Source: Pomacea canaliculata
Lineage: Eukaryota; Mollusca; Gastropoda; Architaenioglossa; Ampullariidae
Length of the DNA: 64,000 nucleotides
NCBI RefSeq assembly: GCF_003073045.1
Contig: NC_037597.1
Coordinates: 25,434,158-25,498,157, forward strand
Reading direction: 5' to 3'
How positions within the stretch are numbered: the first letter of the stretch is position 1; every line of letters begins with the position of its first letter. The notes below the pieces were generated by a model that searched no databases, had not been told where the DNA came from, and saw only the letters and a list, made by a program, of their open reading frames with translations. The position numbers were made by a program, and so were the translations under genes. Of the stretch, positions 21,201 through 32,382 are shown one piece after another.

Positions 21201-22456
21201 AAAACATATTTCCATAAATATTTACAAAGGGCTTACTTTGTGAAAATGAATGGGATAAGATGACCAAGATGCATTGCTTCAGATGATGGTCCACGACCAG
21301 TGTAAAGATAAAATGGTGTTTTATTCTCATATGCAGTGAGGATAGTGTGCATATCTCTGCAAAACCAGTAGACAAATCCCATTAGCTTAATGTCATTTCT
21401 GAAGCGTATTAATAACAACAATATGTATTTATAAGATGCTTAAACTACATATCAAGGCAACTGTTGAGTTCACAAATGTTCAGCTCCCCCACTCCACCCA
21501 CATTGCTAATATCACTTAAAACAGACACACACAGAGATCCTGTCCCATAACAAACACATAACTAATTGGTGCATCTTTGAAAGTATAGGCAGATGGAGAA
21601 TGCCTGAGGTGAAAAGAAAGGAATTCCTTAACTATCTCTCTCTGATATCAAGCAAGTTTCTTCATAGGTTTGAGAATAAAACTTTTTTTTAAAAATCAAT
21701 GAGCTCTAAATTTAGATACACCATAACCATTTGATCTTCTCAAGCCAGTAAGTGGGTTACAGAGTGCCACAATCCTAACACATCCAGGTACCTTCCCCAA
21801 TGCCAGTCTTTTACCTCTTTCATGTATGGTGATGATTATTGGCCAGCAATAAGAATAGAGAGATGTTATTCACCCAGAATTGAGCCAATACTATCCCATC
21901 CTGAGTTCAGCCCAGTCATTTAAAAATACTTTTAAACTCTTGTGGATCTTTTACAGAGCATAACTTATGATGATGTTAACAGATACTGTTACCTGTGTGA
22001 GAAGAACAGACCTCTGCGAATGAAGTGATGCACAGGCTGCTTAATGATAGCTTCCATGCGATCAATCAGCTCTCTGTCTATTTTAGAACTTCCAAACCGA
22101 ACTGACAAAATTCAAACAGCATCAATCACTTGTACCAGATAACACGGCAATGCACAGTTTTAGATGATGAGTCAACTCATGCTTATTAAGAGTTTAGAGC
22201 AAAATTGAAATTTCAGACATATGACATGGGTAAGGAATGAGATTAAAAAGCATGAGGATTCAAGGTATTTGCCCACATTTTGGATAGAAGGAATACACTC
22301 ACCAATCAATTTATCGTAATCAATCCCTGTATCTGACGAACTGTGAACATTCCACGGATCAACAACGTCTTCTTGCTGGTCCTCTTTGCTGTCCGTCGTT
22401 GGTCCATCTCCAATTTTGGCAGCCCCTAAATCTCTAGCGACCTCTGTTTCGGACAT
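18271..22456 (-). CDS. WARS1: Tryptophanyl-tRNA synthetase, cytoplasmic
   Basis: Class I aminoacyl-tRNA synthetase that charges tRNA-Trp with tryptophan using ATP. Eight exons: 22303-22456, 21993-22101, 21237-21356, 20658-20840, 19951-20161, 19603-19776, 18630-18770, 18271-18429. They sum to 1251 bp, 416 residues, all phases consistent. Landmarks: VDPWNV before [29 protein letters not shown] (the HIGH signature as HLGH), [54 protein letters not shown] (the KMSKS loop as KMSAS), [13 protein letters not shown] and [10 protein letters not shown]. Vertebrate cytosolic enzymes have an N-terminal WHEP domain. Here only about 30 acidic residues precede VDPWNV, and a TAA lies in frame just before the ATG (22456), so WHEP is absent from this transcript. 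Head to head with WDR25. Confidence 0.97.
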
Positions 22457-23003
22457 GGTTTAGCTTGACCAGTTGACCACGCTACACCACACCCAAATTA
22501 CAACGGTGAATATAAAGCTACTGAATGTCAGTTTAAACTTTCAGCAGACTTGCCCTGTCTCGTCAATTCCACAAGACTTCCAGGAGTTCTAACAGAAGCT
22601 GCGAGAGGTAGGCTACCTATATAGTCTCGCACTCTGTGGCTGTCAATACGATTTATCAGAAACGTTGCGTCAGACTACTTTAGAATGTGTGTACAATAAG
22701 ACAAATTGGTATTTCTGAGAAAATGTTTTGCGAATGACGCAAGTATTGAGAAACGAAACGAGCTTCTATTTACCACAGCTGTCATGTGCTAAGCCTTCGA
22801 CAAGCCGGCGTAACTCGCAGACGTGTTAAAAAACATTGCCAACATTAGACGCACTGTCATTGGTTAATTGTTTACACTCTTTGTAACATTTTTGTTGATT
22901 GGCTCTTACCTGTTGGTTGTTTCAAGATGGCAGCTGTTTTTGTTACTTCGCTTTTAAAGTGAAGGAATCACACCTTATTATTACTGTCTTATTGCATTGG
23001 TTG
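22457..23003. promoter_or_regulatory. Bidirectional promoter region of WARS1 and WDR25
   Basis: The only space between the WARS1 start codon (22456, minus) and a non-coding first exon of WDR25 that ends at 23003 with donor GTAAGT; its partner acceptor is TTTTGCAG at 23547-23554. CAAGATGGCAGC at 22923-22934 resembles a YY1 site and probably lies close to the WDR25 start. No TATA box is obvious, as expected for a housekeeping divergent promoter. Exact transcription starts are inferred. Confidence 0.6.
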
Positions 23004-23566
23004 GTAAGTCTATTTGGCGATGTTTGGAAGCACGTTCGTTTGTAATATATGCTCTATTCTTGTACCAACAAATATAAGCAGTAAGCAATAGTCATAGGTT
23101 GTCACTACATGAAGGTACGGTCGCATCAGGCATTGCAATAGTCTTGTATTGTTTTCCCGATAATGATTAATACAACGACAAAAAGGGAACATGAGTGAAA
23201 TAAGACATGGGACAGGACATTTTTAAATTAAAGACAAGTGTTTAAGTGTTTAATTCTCGTGAATCATTTGACAATGTTATGTTGCAGTCCAGAAAAATAT
23301 GTCTGCGAATAGTACAGTGTCTTAGCAAATCGCTGAATTAATAAAACAAAGAAAGACAGCATGAATGTAGTCAGGGGATGACATGCTATTTAATACAGTA
23401 AAGTTCTAGAAAACACATTTGATTATTTCTGATGAATCATATATATCTGTGAGAAAGGTTTAAAAAACCTATTTTACAATGATTGCTACTACTATAATAA
23501 TGTATCACATATTTTTGTCACAGACTTCGGATAATCACTTTCTGTCTTTTGCAGGTAACCTAAATT

Positions 23567-26500
23567 ATGGACCTATTGGTTGCCTATGAAAGTGATTCAG
23601 ATGATGATAATTAGCAGTTATCCATTCAACAGGGCAGATGACACTGATCAGCAGCCTCCACCAAAGAAATGTGAAAACTGCTCGATTGTAGAACCAGAAT
23701 GCGCAAGTGTTTACCAAAATGAAGCTTCCTCGAGGACAAAACATGTAGAATATCTGCAGGAGTCTAGTGGAATGAGTTTCTTCGGATTAGATAAGACTGA
23801 TGAAATGGAAAAGCAAACATTTAAAGAAGTAATGAAGATACTGACAGCATCTCTCAGCCAAAATTTGTCCAAATTCTAGGGCAGAATTGTCAGGTACCTG
23901 AGGGTAGCTTTTGGAAAAACATCTCTGAATCAGATATTGTTAATACATGTATAAATAGAGAGCCAGATTATCGTAAAAGAAAATCTGATACCCCTTGGGT
24001 TCAGTTTGAACCTCAGATCAAAATGGACAGTGCCGTTATTCTGTATGTCTAAACAGCTGGATACAGGTGACTGTAGAGAGTATTAGCCATGATATCTCCA
24101 GTTCCAGTGATAGCCATGGAATGTCCAGATTAGAAGGAGAGCTCCAGAAAACAGTTAATGTGAAGGTATATGCAGTCCACCCCAAAATTGCACCCTCACT
24201 TAAACTCTCATCAGGCTAACAGATGTCCAACAAAAGAAGTTCACCAGTGGGCAGGACATTCAGGGGTTATTAACAGACTAGCCTGGTGCAGTGCAGCCCC
24301 TTATAGTCATCTCTTGCTCTCTGCATCAATGGACACTACTGTGAGAGTTTGGAATGCATGGGCACAGTACCAACAATGTGTTCGCACACTGCGAACTCAT
24401 ACCAAGGCTGTTCGGGATGCACAGTGGAGTGAAGATGGGCAACAAATCCTTAGCAGTAGCTACGACAGAACGGCCGCTATCACTGATGTTCAGACAGGTA
24501 TGTATAGCCATTCTGATAGTGAATACAGTCATTTGCTGTTTGAAAAAGATTAACTTAACTTCATATATGCTTGTTTTTCTCACAAGCTACATCAACAAGA
24601 CCTGTGAATCACTGCTTAATGGTGATGAATATCTTAATCTCCTCCGTTTGAGAGACCAGTTTTTATCATTTTGTTTTAACAGGTCAATGCTGCACAGTTC
24701 TGGATCATCCAAACTTTGTGAGTTGTGGAAAGTTTCATCCTGTCATGCCTTACATAGTTGCCACAGGAACAAACGAATCTATTCAGGTGTGGGACATCCG
24801 AAGTCCAGAAGTTCCTTGCAGAACATTTACTTACAAAGAGCATCTTGGCCAGGTATATTGCAGTTTGGTTAAAAAAAAATTTGAAAGTAGCATGTGTGAA
24901 AATACAAAAAATTGCCTGCAATCTTTTTTTTCCCTTGCTATATATATATTTGACTCATTTTACCATCTAAAACAAACTAAGCAATTTAAACAGAAAAAGG
25001 AGCAATGCTGTTTGTGAAAATACTCAAAATAAAAATGAATTCTTTTATAAAAAAAATAGGGGAACTTTTACAATAAACTGTTATTTTCCAGGTCCAGGAT
25101 TTGATGTTTTCCCATGATGGTCAGGAGCTGTTCTCGTGTTCAGAAGTGGTATCGCGTGACTCTTCCGATCGAAGTATTATGGCCTGGGACTTTAAGACAG
25201 GTGTAACTCTTTCCAACCAGATTTTTCAGGTTTGTTCTCTGTGCATCCATAAATATGTGTCTGGTTTATGTATGTGTGAGCATGCATGCAACCATGCAAG
25301 AGAAAGGGAGACAACACGTGTAAACAAGCATTACCTTCATTGTCCTATGTTGAAACAACTTGAGGGTTTTTATTTTACTACCAGTTCTACACCCTAACTC
25401 TTGTCACTCTTTACCCACTGTGCAAGTGTACTTCAGGTTATTAATACCATTTATCCTTCAACGTTACCATGTAAATGTCTATAGATTTAACTACAGCATC
25501 TCCAAAAAATAATGATTCATGGCACTGTGGTACAGTCAAATCTCTAAATGCACCATGGCATAGTAGCAAGGCATAATAACGGAGGGTTTTCGTAAAAACT
25601 GCTTTATTTGTCAAGTTACCCGTCAGTCAAATCTCAGATCCTGTGCTAGTCGACCACTGTCACGTGATAGACCTACCCCATCGCCACCCTCTCACTCTTG
25701 TGCACTGTCCACCTAACTGCAATGTCCACACTACCATAGAATTATAATTATCGAGCACTGCGCGGAATTCACAACTTGTGTCTTTTAACAGTCACACAAA
25801 AGTCGAGTAGTGGATAGTAAATTTTTTTTTACATTGAATTTATAGTCGCCCAGCACTAATACGAGCGAAGTGGCATAGTAGGGAGATTTGACTGGTATAA
25901 CCACCTTATGAAATGCAGTCACAGTCTTTACCTTTACAACTCATCTCATTTTTTACCTTATCATCACATGCTTTTATTTTGCAACATTTAAGTTTGTCAG
26001 TTCTCCTTGTATGTAATGTGTGTCTGTTTCAGGAGAGATATACAGTGACACGCTTGTGTTTGCACCCAAAACTCAATCAATTTATAGCACAGACTCAAGG
26101 GAGCTATGCAGCTATTTTTTCCACCGAGCGACCATATAAAATGAACAAAAATACGCGTTTCGAAGGACATAAGGTGAGAAACCAACATGCAGTTTGAAGA
26201 AGCACACTTAAGCCATATACTTTAAAGGTTTTATTTAGTCGGTGAATGTCATTATTTATGGTCTTGGGCTGCTCTTTGTGAATTGAGTGGAATATTCATT
26301 TGCAATTACCTTTTCATAAAAATCTTACACAGAACTTTGAATTCCAAAGCTTGGCTTTTCATTTCTTGGGGCAATAAAGTTTGTTTATAATCTCACTGCA
26401 GTGGCATAAAAATTTGTTGCATACACATGTAACCCCTGTGACAGCTGTTTTACAATGTTCTCTTATTTCAATGTTTGTAGACAGCAGGGTACAACATTGG

Positions 26501-26702
26501 TCTGTCAGTGTCACGTGATGGAAATCTGGTCTACACTGGCTGTGCAGAGGGAAAACTCCATTGCTATAATTTTCACAATGCCAGGAAGATTCGAACTTTT
26601 GACTGCAGAAGTGATGTGGTTATGGATGCTGTCTGTCATCCGGTTCTGCCCTCAGCAGTAGCTTGTGCAACATGGAGTGGAAACTTACACGTGTTCCAGT
26701 AA
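23567..26702 (+). CDS. WDR25: WDR25-like WD40 repeat protein, N-terminal part frame-broken
   Basis: WD40 beta-propeller protein related to human WDR25, whose biochemical role is poorly known. Exons: 23555-24497 (coding from ATG 23567), 24683-24852, 25092-25229, 26033-26173, 26481-26702. The start MDLLVAYESDSDDD resembles the WDR25 N-terminus. WD units include GHSGVINRLAWC, DTTVRVWNAW, HTKAVRDAQW, IQVWDIRSPEVPCRT, RSIMAWDFKTG, FEGHK with TAGYNIG, and VCHPVLPSAVACATWSGN. Exons 2-5 are clean. The first exon switches frame four times (near 23610, 23880, 24045 and 24175), yet the shifts cancel: nominal length 1602 bp (533 residues) is close to human WDR25. So the indels are either assembly errors or partial decay of a weakly conserved N-terminus. 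AATAAA near 27034 is a likely poly(A) signal. Confidence 0.85.
25533..25895. mobile_element. Mariner-like MITE in a WDR25 intron
   Basis: Starts CAGTCAAATCTCT and ends with the inverted form GGGAGATTTGACTGG, flanked by TA dinucleotides (25531-25532 and 25896-25897). TA target duplication and short terminal inverted repeats suggest a Tc1/mariner-type non-autonomous element of 363 bp. No transposase frame. Confidence 0.6.
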
Positions 26703-27972
26703 TTTGAAAATAAAACCCAGGATATTTTTCAGATATTTAAGCTGAAACTCATTGGGGTCAAGGTACCTTTGAAGTGCACCTGTTTTTGTCTGTGATGGCA
26801 TGTGTGAAAGGGGTTAGAAACATGGGTGTGTGCTTATAAGCGGCAACATGATTTTCTGTGTAAAGCTGCATTACTGAGAAATAGTATAAAGATGTATCTG
26901 TGTCTGATACGTTCTGTTAGCGCCTATCAGCAAACAGTTCATATATCTGTTTACTATCTGTGCTCACCATATCGTTCGTACCTTTAATATCTGGAAATGT
27001 GTGTGAAATGACAGACAATAGTATTGTATATCGAATAAATCACTTGAACAAAAAAGCAGACTTGGATCATTCCCATTTTTATTTCATACTCTGAGGACTG
27101 TCATTTGTGTATTAGAGGCCTTAGTCTGGTGATTAGAAAAAATAGTTGTACACCATCCTGATGCACCGCTCCCACCATCCTGTATTGTAGCTTTTGTACT
27201 ACAGAAGCTGCTTAGTCATTATAATAACAAAACTAATCAGTCTACACTAGACGTTTCACAAATTCATGTAACACTGAAAGTGAATAAAGCTATTTTTTAA
27301 AAAATAAAAGTCAATTGTTGAACTTACTACAACGTAAACATCCAGGAAAACATCTGATTTTTATCAATTCCATGGATTAATGTTGCTTTTGTCGACTTCA
27401 GAATAGTTCCCTTCCTTTTTTTAGTTTCCTACGAAAGTACTTTGTAGCTACCGCGTTTTAATGAGTTCGTTCCATTAATGAAGGTGAAGAGGGAAGCCAA
27501 ATATAGTGTCAGCATTCAACATCATTTGCATATTGATACATCCGGCTGCCATTGACCAACTCCTGCTGAAATCTAATCACTTGTACTATCACTTCTATTG
27601 CTGCGTGGCGACTGGTGAAGAATATCCACAGAACTGTTCGCTCACCGAGCTGTCTTGTTTGTTATCAAAAAAATGAAAATACCATCTTTGTAGACAAGTG
27701 GCCTTGTTAAAAAATAGTATCAGAATTATTTTAAACTTACATTAAGCGTAAACAACAGCATCTTGCTCTCAAGGGAAATAAGGAGCGAGGTTCACGTGCG
27801 AGGTCACCTGGCAACCAACCGGAAGCAAGGAAATCATGCTCGCTGAAGTAAACGACAGTTGTCAGAAGTATCCACGTGCTAGTGTCAACACACCTCATGT
27901 GGGTGAAGAGTTTTGAAATTTGAAGACTTGGAGAACATCAGAGAGTTTTGTTGGTCTGCCGACTGTCTGGCC
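26703..27972. other. Intergenic region WDR25 / forkhead-like gene
   Basis: Holds the WDR25 3' UTR (AATAAA near 27034 and 27284) and the probable promoter of the next gene. No other coding region recognised. Confidence 0.55.
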
Positions 27973-29481
27973 ATGGACACCTTGAACTCAATGAACGCTC
28001 AAGACGAAGGCAAGGAAGATATTCAATATTATGCTCACTTTTTACAATTTAATGAAAATGTTCATCCTACGGTAACAAGAATTTTAGTTGTCCAGACTAC
28101 TTGTACATTTCAGCAGATTCCAAGTCTTTTTTTAATATTTAGTTTAATTGGGGAATATACCATTATTTTGTCCATATATTAACTGAGAGTGCACGGTTAT
28201 TAAAAGTTTACATCATTATCCAATTTCTCAGTTACATAACCTGAACTTCTCGTGGGTGGTTTTTAAAATTGGTTTCTCCCGTGCGAGGGAAGGTAGGAGT
28301 ACACACGGTGCTGACTTTTACAAGAGGTCAGTTTTCCCTAATTGCTACCCCGACCCTGAGGCAGGTGGGGATCACAGGCGTTGCTGCATGACTACCCCAG
28401 CAATAAAACGACTTTCTCAGCCGAGTGTTGGCTGTTGGCGTTTAGAAAGCTGAGGTGAAACGGTTTGCAACTGTCAGGGTTAGGACCGTCAAATAAAATG
28501 TATTCTCCATAACACAGAGAGGAAAATAAAGGATAAACAGCGGAAATGAAACCCACCCTTGTTAAGGAAAGTAGTAGCTTTTCTCGGTCATTACAAACAC
28601 GTGCCTCGCTAGACCTTTAAATTCTACACCATTGAACATGTGAGGTGAACTCAGTTTTCATTTCAGTCAAATTGCCAATGAATGCACTACAGTTGATAGC
28701 ATGCGCTATCAGCAGCTGCGGCTCGCCTACGCCAACCACCATCGACATCGCCACCTACATCCACGATAACTTCTCCACCTACCAAGAGTTCAGCATCGAA
28801 ACCCTTACAACACTGGTCCAGTTCCATCTGAATATGAATGCACATATATACTTCCTTCCGGTTCGAATCCCGGGCCAAGCTCATCTGGCGTCAAATATGG
28901 CGTCCTGCAGGTAAGAGAGGAACCGGGAATATGATAAACTCGCATTTCTTTTTCTGCTTCTCTGTAAAGAATAAAGTTTAAAGAAGGATAAGGGTTACTA
29001 ACCTATGAAATTGCTTCGTCTAGGCGCATGCACATGCATGCACGCACACAGAAGAATAATGATCTCATTTTTTTTTTTTTTTTAACCTTCAGTGGTTTAC
29101 TTATAGTCGAAAACCACATTTAGGCAACGGTTCCGCGAATAAACTCTGAGCTTGAACAGCTAATATCATTTTCATCTCAATCTTTTTGTCCCCTAAAGTT
29201 TAAGTATGATAATTTCATAACGGTCAATTCACCTAGAGTACACTTATTGTCCGATACCCGGCTTCGCCTTTCGAACACTTGTTTTCAGTTTTATTCAACT
29301 TGATTTCAGGTGGATGTTAAATCGTCAGAACGTGGTCAGAAGTGATGCACCAAAGCGTCGTTTCCACCCATATACCCACAAGCACCCGACATCAACTGTA
29401 ACTTCCAGTTCCAGTGGCGGTTACGTGTCACCCACTCCTAATTATGGCGTCGGACAACTTCCGGTGCAAGGGCGAACATAG
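27973..29481 (+). CDS. Divergent forkhead-like winged-helix protein (provisional model)
   Basis: Probable three-exon gene: 27973-28071, 28667-28910, 29310-29481. Exons 2 and 3 join in phase with good sites (TGCAG/GTAAGA, GATTTCAG/G). Across that join the order of hydrophobic and aromatic residues follows a forkhead domain: KLPMNALQLIACAI (canonical K-PYSYI-LI-AI), IATYIHDNFSTYQ (helix 2), LVQFHLNMNAHIYF (recognition helix, canonical SIRHNLSLN-CF), and CRWMLNR (canonical YW-LDP). The family's invariant Asn and His of the recognition helix appear replaced. A Ser/Thr/Tyr/Pro-rich tail follows, ending at TAG 29481. Exon 1 (33 codons from ATG 27973) is one base out of phase with exon 2, so it may contain an indel or not belong; otherwise translation could begin at ATG 28678. 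Other winged-helix folds are possible. Function unknown; a transcription factor if the reading is right. Confidence 0.5.
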
Positions 29482-29607
29482 ATGTGTTATGGGGACTCGA
29501 CCACTTCCTATCCAAGAGGAAATGCTGGCTGCATGTACCGGGATCAATATGCAGCGCCAAACTATCTCTCATCCTTTTCGCACAATACATATACCACCTC
29601 GCCTTAA
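29482..29607 (+). other. In-frame open extension after the forkhead-like stop codon
   Basis: Directly after TAG 29479-29481 the same frame stays open for 41 codons to TAA 29605-29607. The composition is like the preceding tail: Ser, Tyr, Asn, Thr and Pro-rich, for example YRDQYAAPNYLSSFSHN. This suggests the TAG may be an error, a polymorphism, a recent nonsense mutation or a readthrough site. Confidence 0.45.
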
Positions 29608-30852
29608 GGTTCTTGGAAGTTCTTCCATGTGTTTATCATCTGCAGAGCCAGCACTGAAGAACTTTGCGTTGTTTTCTTCCACGAATTTTGTTAAAATTAT
29701 GTTGCATAATTATTTTCATCAGCTAGTAGCTTCTCTAATCTTGTTTGTGTGATTACACCAAATGTTCATTTGCAATAAATGAAGCAGAGCTTTTGTTTCC
29801 CATGAAAGTTTTTCTTCTTAAAAGCAGGAAAACGACGAAAAACAAACAAACAAACAAACACCAACAAACAATTCATTTACATTTCAAGAGTGTTTACCAA
29901 GCTGGTCAATCGATTGTGTATGCCATCCCATATCACCAATTATTATAGTTATGAATTCAATCATAGAATAATACAGTGTTAATTTTGTCACGTGACTAAA
30001 TAATTACAAATTTCAAACTAGATGCAGGAAGTTCCAATCCATCCATCCGCTACAGATGTTTTGTAGAAGCTATTGATACATGCTGCTGACTAAGGCTGTG
30101 TGATAACATCTCTGGATTTTCGGTAACCAAGACTACGGTCGTTCGAACGTGGGTGAGGAAAAACGTAAAGCAAAGACAGAAGGGAAGGAAAAATTAACCA
30201 AAGAAAAACTATAAGGGTTTAGAAAACAGGGATGACGAGAAGTTTAAAAAAGAGTACTCCAAAAACTGTTTTGTGTGAAACATCGGCGCTTGAGTTTGTT
30301 ATATGCTATAACACTCTTCCTCCTTTCCTCGAAAAATCGTAAAGATGTTATGGAGGGTTTATTAACACTTTGAAGTTCTAACGATTGAGCGGAGGTGTAA
30401 TCAGAAGTCTGCGCTGATGAAGAAAATATTAGAAGGGCGACTCGGTATGGGAGAGCTGGGGTTTGGGGTGTTCGATGCCAATCAGAGGAAATGGCGATAG
30501 CATTTTTCAGAGAACAAAAATTAGTGACAGACTATAGTAGTGGCTAAAATGTCGCCGTTTGTCCAACATTCTATGGTTACGGCCTTTAGAATGCGATTAC
30601 TACTCTCGAGGAATTCCTGAAGCAGGTAGGTCTGCAGTAGTAGCATCCGTGACTAAACAACTACCATCTGCAAGGAATGCCGAAGTCACAGTAGGGGAAT
30701 CACAAGCTCAAATACGTTTTCAGATAGCTCTTGAAAGTAGTTTTGATGGCGCGAAATTCGATCGGTTCGGTTCGTCTCCCGCGAATAATTTCAGAGTAGT
30801 TAAGGAAACAAGGGTTGCAGTCCGAGAAGTCCGCCATTGATTCCCTTCTCTT

Positions 30853-31690
30853 TCAGAGGACGACCGTCGCACCTCCAAACGTCACCTTCTTCTGTCTTCT
30901 TTGCTGTAAGCAGCGCGATGTACGTAGAGTTCCTGCCAAATGGATGTGAACATCTTTAGAAGGGAGATAACGCTGGCTGCCTGCAAGGAAGAAATCGCTT
31001 GTCTCCCTTCGCTCGATTCCTGGTGACTTTGGCGGGAGGGGCGATTGGAGAGGCTGCGGTCGCCGTGTTACGGATGCTGCGTGGCCACCACTGGATTGTC
31101 TTCTAAGTTGCCTTGGAAATCCAGCAGGCGGTGAAGTGTGGTAGACCGGAGCGTAAGGGACCCAGGTGAGTTGACGTCGTCGTAGCTGCGCTGTTGGCGT
31201 CGTTTTTGTTGTTGCAGTGGTCACGTGGCCAGCTCCTGCCTTCACCTGTCGCGGGTCAACAGCGACGTCGCGTGCCTGACGCTGGAGGTGACCGCGACCT
31301 GGCACCTGAGCGCTGTCCGACCTCCCGCCAAGGTCGAGGTCGCGGAGGGGTCGGCTTGGACCTTCTCCCAGGCGATGGCCAACATGGCGTTTGGGTTCGT
31401 AGCCCAGTGGATGGCACGGGGGCTGCATGTAGGGACTTCCGCTGCCCCTCCGACCCTTGCGCTGACCCGTTGCCTGCCGAGGATCGTGCAGGTTGGCGCT
31501 GTGAGCTCGTTCGTGTCCTGTACGCCTTTCGTTTTTCAGGACTCCCACGAGGTTGAGCTCAAATCGTGTTTGGCTGAGGCACTCCTCTCCATAGCTGTCT
31601 TGTCAGCTGCGAAGGTGGAGAACATGAGCAAACTTGCAAGTTGTTGTGGGTTATCCGATTTTCTCGGCATTGTTGACACCACCCAGTGAG
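30853..31690. other. GC-rich region with overlapping open frames on both strands, unresolved
   Basis: A stretch of raised GC content in which several frames stay open together. On minus there is a 231-codon frame (30853-31548) with Arg/Pro/Gly-rich sequence. A second minus frame starts MPRKSDNPQQLASLL at 31672, is open 47 codons, meets TGA, then stays open about 95 more with G/C-rich third positions to a possible donor GACAG/GTGAAG. On plus there is a 154-codon frame (31225-31689). Open frames on both strands are expected from GC-rich DNA, so this may be a CpG-rich promoter or an exon with an indel. I recognise no domain. Confidence 0.25.
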
Positions 31691-31939
31691 GTCAATGAAA
31701 TAACGGACAAACGTGTGACCCCTTCAAGAATCATCTTACTCCGAGGCAGTAGATATAGGGTCATTCTGAAATGACGAAAACGTTGTTGAAGGTACTGGAT
31801 TGATGGTCAGGAGATAGGGGTGAGGGGTGTGGTACGTGGATATGGCATAATGAAACACTCAACTGAAAATGACACATCATCCAGAATTAAAGCAGTCTCA
31901 CCAAATATTTAGGAAAAGGTCTTGTCATACTCTCTAAAC

Positions 31940-32382
31940 CAGTGGTTCTCAAAGTGTGGGCCGCACGTGTAAGTCAGGTGGTCCTCGGCTGACGGTCATC
32001 GTGTCAGCAAAGTGATGTTTAAATCGCCAGATACGCTAATAAGTCCAGCATTGATTTCACACTAGTTTTAATTTTATCGGTGCCCAACTAAACGTTCGCA
32101 TAAAACGCTCGTTTACCAAGTCTTCACGTCACAGCGCGAGCATCGCGTGATCCGTTACCCTTAGTAACGCGTGCACTTCCTTATCTTTGATTTTTGTTTG
32201 TACTTTACTAAGTACGTATTTTATGTAAACTTATTATTATACTACTGTCACAAAAATTCATTTAATTGTAATGAAACAAATGCAGCAATTTAAATTGTGA
32301 AGTCATTTTAGGCCTTGGTGGGCCGCCATATTTTTTACTTTAGTCAAGTGGTCCGCGGGCCGAAATATTTTGAGAACCACTG
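31940..32382. mobile_element. hAT-type MITE with perfect target-site duplication
   Basis: Terminal inverted repeats CAGTGGTTCTCAAA and TTTGAGAACCACTG bound a 443-bp element. It is flanked by a perfect 8-bp duplication CTCTAAAC (31932-31939 and 32383-32390), the hAT hallmark. The CAGTGGTTCTCAAA terminus is widespread among animal hAT elements. No transposase is encoded. Confidence 0.95.

Noticed and set aside
28857..28873. GGTTCGAATCCCGGG, a perfect tRNA B-box-like sequence
   Set aside because: No A box, acceptor stem or cloverleaf around it. It lies inside an exon of the forkhead-like gene with coding phase and splice sites.
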